46,402 bases of DNA from Pseudomonas sp. CAN1. Lineage in GTDB: Bacteria > Pseudomonadota > Gammaproteobacteria > Pseudomonadales > Pseudomonadaceae. Below are positions 39,760-46,402 of this stretch, piece after piece. The notes below the pieces were generated by a model. It did no database searches, was not told where the DNA came from, and saw only the letters and a list, made by a program, of their open reading frames with translations. The DNA lies in NCBI RefSeq assembly GCF_030462585.1, contig NZ_JASMRU010000007.1, forward strand, positions 239,253-285,654, written 5' to 3'. How positions within the stretch are numbered: position 1 is the stretch's first letter; each line of letters starts with the position of its first letter. Position numbers and translations under genes: made by a program.

Positions 39760-40593
39760 TTATCCACAGCTGAGCGGATTCTTCTCGTCGCGCTTGGCGG
39801 CGCCCCACAGCTCGTCCATCTCTTCCAGGTTGCTGTCTTCCAGCGTGCGCCCCTGGTCGCGCAGGGCCGTCTCGATGTAGCGGAAGCGTCGCTCGAACTT
39901 GGCGTTGGCAGCGCGCAGGGCGGTTTCCGGGTCGACCTTGAGCTTGCGCGCCAGGTTGACCACCACGAACAGCAGGTCGCCAACCTCCTCGGCCTGGGCC
40001 TCGGTGTCGCCACCGGCCATGGCTTCGAGCACCTCGTCCAGCTCCTCACGCACCTTGTCCACCACCGGCAGCGCGTCGGCCCAGTCGAAGCCGACCTGGG
40101 AAGCCCGCTTCTGCAGCTTGGCGGCGCGGCTTAGCGCTGGCAGCGCGTTGGGCACGTCGTCCAGCAGGGACAGCTGCACCGGCTCGGCGGCCTTGGCGGC
40201 GCGCTCCTCGGCTTTCAGCTCTTCCCAGCGCTGCTTGACCGCCGATTCCGCAAGCTTCGCCGGGTCCGGCTCGCCGTACAGGTCGCCATCGGGGAACACG
40301 TGGGGATGGCGGCGGATCAGCTTGCTGGTAATGCCATCGACCACCGCGTCGAATTCGAAGCGCCCTTCTTCCCGCGCCAGCTGCGCGTAGTAGACGACCT
40401 GGAAGAGCAGGTCGCCCAGTTCCTCGCGCAGGTGGTCGAAGTCACCGCGCTCGATGGCATCGGCGACTTCGTAGGCCTCTTCGAGGGTGTACGGGACGAT
40501 GGTCGCGTAGCTCTGCTTGATGTCCCACGGGCAGCCGTTCTGCGGGTCGCGCAGGCGGGCCATGAGATAGAGCAGGTCGTCGAGCTTATGCAT
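39760..40593 (-). CDS. mazG: Nucleoside triphosphate pyrophosphohydrolase MazG
   Basis: A 277-residue enzyme that hydrolyses NTPs to NMPs and can lower ppGpp under starvation. It has two MazG folds: the first with CPWDIKQSYATIVPYTLEEAYEV (about 20-42) and EELGDLLFQVVYY, the second with EEVGDLLFVVVNL near 220. The ATG at 40593 overlaps the end of relA by 8 bases, coupling the two. An upstream GTG is the alternative start. Confidence 0.95.
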   Translation of the reverse strand: MHKLDDLLYLMARLRDPQNGCPWDIKQSYATIVPYTLEEAYEVADAIERGDFDHLREELGDLLFQVVYYAQLAREEGRFEFDAVVDGITSKLIRRHPHVFPDGDLYGEPDPAKLAESAVKQRWEELKAEERAAKAAEPVQLSLLDDVPNALPALSRAAKLQKRASQVGFDWADALPVVDKVREELDEVLEAMAGGDTEAQAEEVGDLLFVVVNLARKLKVDPETALRAANAKFERRFRYIETALRDQGRTLEDSNLEEMDELWGAAKRDEKNPLSCG

Positions 40594-42844
40594 CCTTGGC
40601 ACCTGCGCGATCACGCCGCGCCTCGATGATGTTGGGCAACTGCGAGATGCGCGCCAGCAGGCGGCCCAGCGAATCGAGGCCAGGAATCTCGATGGTCAGG
40701 CGCATGACCGCGGTGTTGTCTTCCTTGTCCGAGCGGGTGTTCACCGCCAGCACGTTGATGCGCTCGTTGAGCAGCATCTGCGAGACGTCACGCAGCAGGC
40801 CGGAACGGTCGTAGGCACGGATGACGATATCCACCGGGTAGGTGCTGACCGGCACCGGCCCCCAGCTGACCTGGATGATCCGCTCCGGCTCGCGGCCGGC
40901 CAGTTGCAGCGCGGTGGCACAGTCCTGGCGGTGGATGGTGACGCCGCGGCCGAGGGTGATGTAGCCGACGATCGGGTCGCCCGGCAGCGGCTGGCAGCAG
41001 CCGGCCATCTGTGTGAGCAGGTTGCCGACACCCTGGATCTGGATGTCGCCGCGCTTGCCGTGGCCGATCTTGCTTGGCTTGCGCGGAATGAGTTCGAGCT
41101 GCTCGGTGCCGCGCTCGGGCTCCACCAGCTGCTGCGCGTAGTTGACCACGTGGGCCAGGCGCAGGTCGCCAGCGCCCAGGGCGGCGAACAGGTCTTCGCC
41201 GGTCTTGTAGTTGGCCTTCTCGGCGAGCTTCTCGAAGTCCACCGGAGGCAGCGCCAGGCGGCCCAGCTCGCGTTCGAGCATGGCCTTGCCGGCGGCGACG
41301 TTCTGGTCGCGCGCCTGCAGCTTGAACCAGTGGACGATCTTCGCCCGCGCCCGCGACGTGGTGACGTAGCCCAGGTTCTGGTTCAGCCAGTCGCGGCTCG
41401 GCCCGCTCTGCTTGCCGGTGATGATTTCCACCTGCTCGCCGGTCTGCAGGCTGTAGTTGAGCGGCACGATACGGCCGTTGATCTTCGCGCCACGGCAGTT
41501 GTGGCCGACCTCGGTGTGCACGCGGTAAGCGAAGTCCAGCGGCGTGGAGCCCTTGGGCAGGTCGATGGCGTGGCCGTCGGGGGTGAAGACGTAGACCCGG
41601 TCGGGCTCGATATCCACCCGCAGCTGCTCGGCCAGGCCGCCGATGTCGCCCAGTTCCTCGTGCCACTCCAGCACCTGGCGCAGCCAGGAAATCTTCTCTT
41701 CGTAGTGGTTGGAGCTGGCCTTGACGTCGGTGCCCTTGTAGCGCCAGTGCGCACAGACGCCCAGCTCGGCTTCCTCGTGCATGGAGTGGGTGCGGATCTG
41801 CACCTCGAGCACCTTGCCCTCGGGACCGATCACCGCGGTATGCAGCGAGCGGTAGCCGTTTTCCTTGGGGTTGGCGATATAGTCGTCGAATTCCTTGGGG
41901 ATGTGCCGCCACAGGGTGTGCACGATGCCCAGCGCGGTGTAGCAGTCGCGCATTTCCGGCACCAGCACGCGCACGGCGCGCACGTCGTAGATCTGGCTGA
42001 AGTCCAGGCCCTTGCGCTGCATCTTCCGCCAGATGGAATAGATGTGCTTGGCGCGCCCGGACAGGTCGGCCTTGATGCCGGTGGCGGCCAGGGCTTCCTT
42101 GAGCTGCCCCATGACGGTGGCGATGTACTGCTCGCGGTCCAGCCGGCGCTCGTGCAGCAGCTTGGCGATCTGCTTGTACTGGTCGGGTTCCAGGTAGCGG
42201 AAGGACAGGTCCTCCAGCTCCCACTTGATGTGGCCGATGCCCAGGCGGTGAGCCAGCGGGGCGTAGATGTCGAACACCTCGCGGGCGACGCGCATGCGCT
42301 TCTCGTCATCGCCGTTCTTCACCGCTCGGATCGCGCAGGTGCGCTCGGCGAGCTTGATCAGCGCGACGCGGACGTCGTCGACCATGGCCACCAGCATCTT
42401 GCGCAGGTTCTCGATCTGCGCCTGGGTGCCGAGCACCAGGGACTGTCGAGGGCTGAGGCTGGTGCTGATCGCGGCCATGCGCAGCACGCCTTCGATCAGC
42501 TTGGCGACCACCGGGCCGAAGCGCTGGGCGACGTCCTCCAGCTTGACCTTGCCTTCGCGCACGCCACGGTAGATCACCGCGGCGACCAGCGACTCCTGGT
42601 CGAGCTTCAGGTCCGCCAGGATCTCGGCGATCTCCAGTCCCGTCTGGAAACTGGAAGTGCCGTCGGCCCAGGAGTTGTCGGCCGTGCTGACCGCACGATC
42701 CTCGACCTCGCGAGCGAACTCGCAGGCTTCCAGCAGGACCTTGCGATCCAGGCCCGGGACCAGGGTCTGGACATGGTCCAGCCAGGCCTCGAGATTGATG
42801 CTGCCGTCAGTATTGACCGGCTGATGCGCTCTCACCTGTACCAT
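40586..42844 (-). CDS. relA: GTP pyrophosphokinase RelA
   Basis: A 752-residue ribosome-associated (p)ppGpp synthetase of the stringent response. The hydrolase domain is degenerate (YRGVREGK where active enzymes have HDxxED-type residues), as in RelA. The synthetase domain (about 240-400) includes YRSLHT and EVQIRTHSMHEEAELG. TGS (RVYVFTPDGHAIDLPKGSTPLDFAY), the zinc-finger-like CCQPLPGDPIVGY and the ACT domain follow. ATG at 42844 (MVQVRAHQP). It is upstream of mazG with an 8-base overlap. Confidence 0.97.
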   Translation of the reverse strand: MVQVRAHQPVNTDGSINLEAWLDHVQTLVPGLDRKVLLEACEFAREVEDRAVSTADNSWADGTSSFQTGLEIAEILADLKLDQESLVAAVIYRGVREGKVKLEDVAQRFGPVVAKLIEGVLRMAAISTSLSPRQSLVLGTQAQIENLRKMLVAMVDDVRVALIKLAERTCAIRAVKNGDDEKRMRVAREVFDIYAPLAHRLGIGHIKWELEDLSFRYLEPDQYKQIAKLLHERRLDREQYIATVMGQLKEALAATGIKADLSGRAKHIYSIWRKMQRKGLDFSQIYDVRAVRVLVPEMRDCYTALGIVHTLWRHIPKEFDDYIANPKENGYRSLHTAVIGPEGKVLEVQIRTHSMHEEAELGVCAHWRYKGTDVKASSNHYEEKISWLRQVLEWHEELGDIGGLAEQLRVDIEPDRVYVFTPDGHAIDLPKGSTPLDFAYRVHTEVGHNCRGAKINGRIVPLNYSLQTGEQVEIITGKQSGPSRDWLNQNLGYVTTSRARAKIVHWFKLQARDQNVAAGKAMLERELGRLALPPVDFEKLAEKANYKTGEDLFAALGAGDLRLAHVVNYAQQLVEPERGTEQLELIPRKPSKIGHGKRGDIQIQGVGNLLTQMAGCCQPLPGDPIVGYITLGRGVTIHRQDCATALQLAGREPERIIQVSWGPVPVSTYPVDIVIRAYDRSGLLRDVSQMLLNERINVLAVNTRSDKEDNTAVMRLTIEIPGLDSLGRLLARISQLPNIIEARRDRAGAKDA

Positions 42845-42933
42845 CGTGTCTACCCTTCCCCACGGTGCGCCACAACACACCGCTCACTGCGCCGGCCTTT
42901 CTTGCTTGAGCCGGTCGGATTGCGCAAGCCGTC

Positions 42934-44304
42934 CTAGCCTGCCTCGAACAAAGCCATGGCCTCGACATGGGCCGTCTGCGGGAACATGTCGAGGATTCCG
43001 GCGCGCTTCAGACGATAGCCCTGTCGGGCCAGCTCGCCAGCATCGCGCGCCAGGGTCGCCGGATTGCAGGACACATACAGCACCCGCTCCGCGCCCAGTG
43101 AACGCATCTGCCGCGCCGGCTCGAAGGCTCCGTCACGCGGAGGGTCGAGCAGCACGGCGGTGAAATCCTCCGCCGCCCAGGGGGCGTCGGCAAGTGGTTT
43201 CGCCAGGTCAGCCTGGTGGAACCGGGTATTCGTCAGGCCGTTGGCCTGGGCATTGGCGGCGGCGCGCTCGACCATGCTCTGCACGCCTTCCACACCGACC
43301 ACCTCGCGCACCTGGCGCGCCAGCGGCAGGGCGAAGTTGCCCAGGCCGCAGAACAGGTCCAGCACACGCTCGTCGCTGCCCGGCTTCAGCCAGCCCAGCG
43401 CCTGGGCGACCATCGCCTGGTTCACCGGCTCGTTGACCTGCACGAAGTCGCCGGGACGGTAGGCCAGGGTCAGATCCCAGGCTTCGAGCCGGAAGCCCAG
43501 CTCGCGGTTCCCGCTGTTTTCTGCAGCGCTGCTGCAAAGCGTCGGCTCGCCGTCGCCCTGCAACCACAGCTGCACATCCCGTGCCGAACAGAATTCCAGC
43601 AGTCGCGCACGGTCGCCATCGGACAAAGGTTCGATATGCCGCAGCAGCACTGCGCTGGCAGTGCCGTGGAACAGCTCGACATGGCCCAGCGCCTGGGGCT
43701 TGCTGAAACCGCGGAGCACTTCCGGCAGGTCGCGGGCCAGGGCTTGCAGCTCGGGCACCAGCACCAGGCAGTCATCGAAGGCGACGATGGCCTGGCTGGC
43801 AGCCGCGCGGAAGCCGACGTCCAGGCGCTTGGCCTTCACGTCCCAGCGCACGGCGAGGCGCGCGCGGCGGCGGTAGCCGAACTCGGGGCCGACCAGCGGC
43901 GCGGCCCACTCCTGCGGGCGCACGCCGGAGAAACGCTCCAGCTGCTCGGCCAGGGTGCGCTGCTTGAGTTCCAGCTGATCAGCGTGGGACAGGTGCTGCA
44001 GGCTGCAGCCGCCGCAGGTGCCGGCCACCGGGCAGGGCTCGCTGCGGCGGTTGGCAGCGGAGGTGAACAGGCGCTCGCTGCGCGCATCGACGATCTGCGC
44101 ACGGGCCGAAAGCACGCGGGCTTCCACCGCCTCGCCGGGCAGCGCGTTGTCGACGAACCAGGTGCGCCCGTCGAGGTGGGCAATGCCGCGGCCGTCATGG
44201 GCCAGGCGCTCGATGTTCAGGCGCTGCTTCTTGCCCACCGGTACCGCAGGGCTGCGCGCTCCGCCACTGGGTTGGAAGCGCAGGCCGGATCTCTGTTTGG
44301 CCAT
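42934..44304 (-). CDS. rlmD: 23S rRNA (uracil(1939)-C5)-methyltransferase RlmD
   Basis: A 456-residue SAM-dependent rRNA methyltransferase. An N-terminal TRAM domain (about 23-80) precedes the Fe-S cluster ligands Cys91, Cys97 and Cys100 ([10 protein letters not shown]) plus a later Cys. The SAM site is [14 protein letters not shown], and the catalytic nucleophile is Cys413 in [12 protein letters not shown]. The ATG at 44304 lies 1 base after the cysM stop, so the genes are coupled. Formerly rumA. Confidence 0.95.
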   Translation of the reverse strand: MAKQRSGLRFQPSGGARSPAVPVGKKQRLNIERLAHDGRGIAHLDGRTWFVDNALPGEAVEARVLSARAQIVDARSERLFTSAANRRSEPCPVAGTCGGCSLQHLSHADQLELKQRTLAEQLERFSGVRPQEWAAPLVGPEFGYRRRARLAVRWDVKAKRLDVGFRAAASQAIVAFDDCLVLVPELQALARDLPEVLRGFSKPQALGHVELFHGTASAVLLRHIEPLSDGDRARLLEFCSARDVQLWLQGDGEPTLCSSAAENSGNRELGFRLEAWDLTLAYRPGDFVQVNEPVNQAMVAQALGWLKPGSDERVLDLFCGLGNFALPLARQVREVVGVEGVQSMVERAAANAQANGLTNTRFHQADLAKPLADAPWAAEDFTAVLLDPPRDGAFEPARQMRSLGAERVLYVSCNPATLARDAGELARQGYRLKRAGILDMFPQTAHVEAMALFEAG

Positions 44305-44305
44305 G

Positions 44306-45205
44306 TCAGTTGGAGTCGAACACGCCCGAGGACAGGTAACGGTCGCCACGGTCGCAGATGATTGCCACCAGGGTCGCGTTTTCCAGCTCGCGGGACAGGC
44401 GCAGCATGGCCGCCACCGCACCGCCGGAGGACACGCCGCAGAAGATGCCTTCTTCACGGGCCAGGCGCCGCATCACGTCCTCGGCCTCGGTCTGCTGCAT
44501 GTCGACGACGCGGTCGACGCGGGTGGCGTCGAAGATCTTCGGCAGGTACTCCTGCGGCCAGCGGCGGATGCCGGGGATGGCCGAGCCTTCCATCGGCTGC
44601 AGGCCGACGATCTGCACGTTGGGGTTCTGCTCCTTGAGGTAGCGCGACACGCCCATGATGGTGCCGGTGGTGCCCATGGAACTGACGAAATGGGTGATCT
44701 CACCGCCGGTCTGCTGCCAGATTTCCGGGCCGGTGGAATGGTAGTGGGCAACCGGGTTGTCGCCGTTGGCGAACTGGTCGAGCACCTTGCCCTGGCCTTC
44801 GCGCGCCATCTGGTCGGCGAGGTCGCGGGCGCCTTCCATGCCCTGCTCCCTGGTCACCAGGATCAGCTCGGCACCGTAGGCGGTCATGGCGGCCTTGCGT
44901 TCGGCGGTGGAGTTGTCGGGCATGATCAGGATCATGCGGTAACCCTTGATCGCCGCGGCCATCGCCAGGGCGATGCCGGTGTTGCCGGAGGTGGCCTCGA
45001 TCAGCGTGTCGCCGGGCCTGATGTCACCGCGCAGTTCGGCGCGGGTGATCATCGACAGCGCCGGACGATCCTTCACCGAACCCGCCGGGTTGTTGCCTTC
45101 GAGCTTTACCAGCAGGGTGTTGGAAGTTTCCCCGGCCAGGCGCTGCAGGCGCACCAGCGGGGTATTGCCGACGCAATCGGCGATAGTCGGGTACTGCACG
45201 GTCAT
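44306..45205 (-). CDS. cysM: Cysteine synthase B
   Basis: A 299-residue PLP enzyme making cysteine from O-acetylserine with sulfide or thiosulfate. The PLP lysine is Lys45 in [13 protein letters not shown], the substrate loop is [12 protein letters not shown], and the glycine loop is [24 protein letters not shown] is typical of CysM. It heads a tight unit with rlmD. The 114 bases upstream separate it from the sensor kinase gene on the same strand. Confidence 0.96.
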   Translation of the reverse strand: MTVQYPTIADCVGNTPLVRLQRLAGETSNTLLVKLEGNNPAGSVKDRPALSMITRAELRGDIRPGDTLIEATSGNTGIALAMAAAIKGYRMILIMPDNSTAERKAAMTAYGAELILVTREQGMEGARDLADQMAREGQGKVLDQFANGDNPVAHYHSTGPEIWQQTGGEITHFVSSMGTTGTIMGVSRYLKEQNPNVQIVGLQPMEGSAIPGIRRWPQEYLPKIFDATRVDRVVDMQQTEAEDVMRRLAREEGIFCGVSSGGAVAAMLRLSRELENATLVAIICDRGDRYLSSGVFDSN

Positions 45206-45319
45206 GGAGGCACTCGGTTCTGGAACAGGGCTCCCTATGATACCGGCAAAAAACGCAGCGCCATACGAAACTTCCTAACAAGCCGTGTTTGCGACCGCCC
45301 GCTACGACCACCAGGCAGG

Positions 45320-46402
45320 TCAGGCTGCGGCGGCATCCGGCAGGTGCAGGTGCACGCGCAGCCCGGCCTCGGCGCAGTCCGCCCAGAGTTCGCCGCCCTG
45401 CAGGCGCAGCGAGCTGCGGGCGATGCTCAGGCCCAGGCCGAAGCCCTCGCCGGTGCGCGCATCGGACAGCCGGGTGAACGGCAGGAAGATGCGTTCCAGG
45501 TCACTTTCCGCCACGCCGGGGCCGTCATCCTCCAGCCACAGGTGCCAGCCGCCGGACTCGCGCCGCCCGCTAAGGCGGATGCGCCCCTGGGCCGGAGAAT
45601 GGCGAATGGCGTTGCGCAGCAGGTTTTCCAGAGCCTGGGCCAAGCCGTTGAGATGGCCGTGTACGCGGCAATCCGCCGGCACCCGATAAAGGAAGCGCTC
45701 GGCGCTCCAGCCAGCCTCGAAGCGTGCGTCGTCCACCAGCAGGTCCCACAACGAACGCAGGTCGATATCCTCCAGCGGCGGCCGCGGGCGTTCGGTGTCC
45801 AGCCAGGCCAGCTCCAGGGTGTCGGCGACCAGCCGCTGCATCACTTCCACCTCACGCTCGACACGCTGGCGCAGGGCCGTCTCGCTGATCGAGCTTTCGC
45901 CGGCCACCCGCAGGCGGCTGAGCGGCGTGCGCAGCTCATGGGACAGGTCGCGCAACAGCTGGCGTTGCAAGCCAACGTGGCCACGCAAGCGCTCGGCCAT
46001 GTGGTCCAGGGCGCGGCCCAGCTCGCCCAGTTCGTCGCGCCGGGTGATCAGTTCCGGGCCGGCGACCGAGCCGAGATCGTCCGCCTCCAGGGCGTTGGCG
46101 TGCTCGCGCAGGCGCCCCAGCGGGCGCACCAGGCGCCGATAGATCAGCCCGCACAGCAGCAGCGCGAGGATCGCCGGCACCAGCGCGTGGCTGATGGATT
46201 GGCGCAGGAAGGTGAAGCCGCCGGGCAGGAAGCGCTGTGGCAGTTGCACCACCAGCCGCCCGGCGGCGGGCGCGTCAGGGAAGGGAATGCCTATGTAAGG
46301 GAGAGTCACCGAGCGCGAACTCACCGGCCAGTCCAGGCCGCGCTGGAAGGTCAGGTGGGCGATATCCGCCATGGGCAGCGGCTTCCTCGACCAGCAGGGC
46401 GG
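45320..46402 (-). CDS. Two-component sensor histidine kinase, partial
   Basis: The reading frame stays open to the window edge, so the N-terminus is missing. Visible parts, in order, are the end of a periplasmic sensor region, a membrane helix (ALVPAILALLLCGLIY), a HAMP segment (RRLVRPLGRLREHANAL), the phosphoacceptor His in DLSHELRTPLSRLR, and the ATP-binding N box (ENLLRNAIRHSP) and G boxes (DDGPGV, GEGFGLGLSIAR). By position and look it resembles PirS/PfeS of P. aeruginosa, which sense iron-siderophore supply, but no TonB-receptor gene lies between it and cysM. The response regulator is presumably outside the window. Confidence 0.88.
   Translation of the reverse strand, partial: PPCWSRKPLPMADIAHLTFQRGLDWPVSSRSVTLPYIGIPFPDAPAAGRLVVQLPQRFLPGGFTFLRQSISHALVPAILALLLCGLIYRRLVRPLGRLREHANALEADDLGSVAGPELITRRDELGELGRALDHMAERLRGHVGLQRQLLRDLSHELRTPLSRLRVAGESSISETALRQRVEREVEVMQRLVADTLELAWLDTERPRPPLEDIDLRSLWDLLVDDARFEAGWSAERFLYRVPADCRVHGHLNGLAQALENLLRNAIRHSPAQGRIRLSGRRESGGWHLWLEDDGPGVAESDLERIFLPFTRLSDARTGEGFGLGLSIARSSLRLQGGELWADCAEAGLRVHLHLPDAAAA

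Noticed and set aside
40904..42937. 677-codon open frame antisense to relA
   Set aside because: Shadow of relA; no Shine-Dalgarno and no protein-like pattern.

Overview
The window is chromosomal DNA from a high-GC gammaproteobacterium, almost certainly a Pseudomonas close to the P. aeruginosa / P. nitroreducens / P. citronellolis group. The evidence is the gene set (AceK, LpxO, RelA-MazG-RlmD-CysM, SpuD/PotF-type binding proteins, acetylpolyamine amidohydrolase, a FadL-type porin, DUF2058 and YcgL proteins), the strong GC bias at third codon positions, and the many GTAGGAGCGAGC..GCTCGCTCCTAC REP-type palindromes. From memory, neighbouring genes match several separate PAO1 blocks (about PA1407-PA1415, PA2709-PA2711, PA1376, PA1304-PA1308, PA1288-PA1299, PA0930-PA0939). 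I see no prophage, insertion sequence, CRISPR array, tRNA or rRNA.

Layout. 1-1410: repeats, a metallo-beta-lactamase-fold hydrolase, then on the minus strand a 44-codon gene behind a strong ANR-type box and a leader hairpin. 1.4-8.3 kb: an EamA transporter, a polyamine-type binding protein and acetylpolyamine amidohydrolase (minus strand), diverging from a large MscS-type channel and a lipoprotein. 8.3-12.0 kb: a DUF3079 protein, an AraC regulator, and a MoxR ATPase / VWA-protein pair (minus strand). 12.2-15.3 kb: a small membrane protein plus XRE regulator behind two palindromic operators, then cysK and a second orphan polyamine-binding protein. 15.8-20.3 kb: two EamA transporters, a GNAT acetyltransferase and aceK. 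20.4-26.7 kb: a repeat island, then DUF2937, class II amidotransferase, HIT and a membrane protein (minus strand), diverging from protease II (ptrB) with a CPCC zinc-ribbon-like gene, then LysE and YcgN. 26.9-33.3 kb: nitroreductase, 2-hydroxyacid dehydrogenase, YcgL, RNase D, an SMP-30-like protein, an acyltransferase and a sulfurtransferase. 33.4-36.2 kb: a Sel1-repeat secreted protein, a degenerate lysozyme-like protein and a FadL porin. 36.4-38.5 kb: a Cys-cluster MarR regulator diverging from a redox-looking operon (thioredoxin-like, DUF2024, Rof), then DUF2058. 38.6 kb to the end: lpxO, mazG, relA, rlmD, cysM and the 3' part of a sensor kinase.

Genes that appear to work together: the binding protein with AphA (uptake and deacetylation of acetylated polyamines); MoxR with VWA (chaperone pair); the membrane protein with the XRE regulator (self-regulated pair); MarR with thioredoxin-like, DUF2024 and Rof (redox-linked module); relA-mazG (overlapping genes, nucleotide stress); CysK and CysM (cysteine synthesis, in separate places).

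The observations I rate highest are the ANR-driven small gene at 1112-1246, which I think corresponds to PA1414/SicX of P. aeruginosa, the altered ligand pocket of the AphA-linked binding protein, and the Cys-cluster MarR operon. All function assignments come from reading the sequence and from memory of the families; no searches were run.
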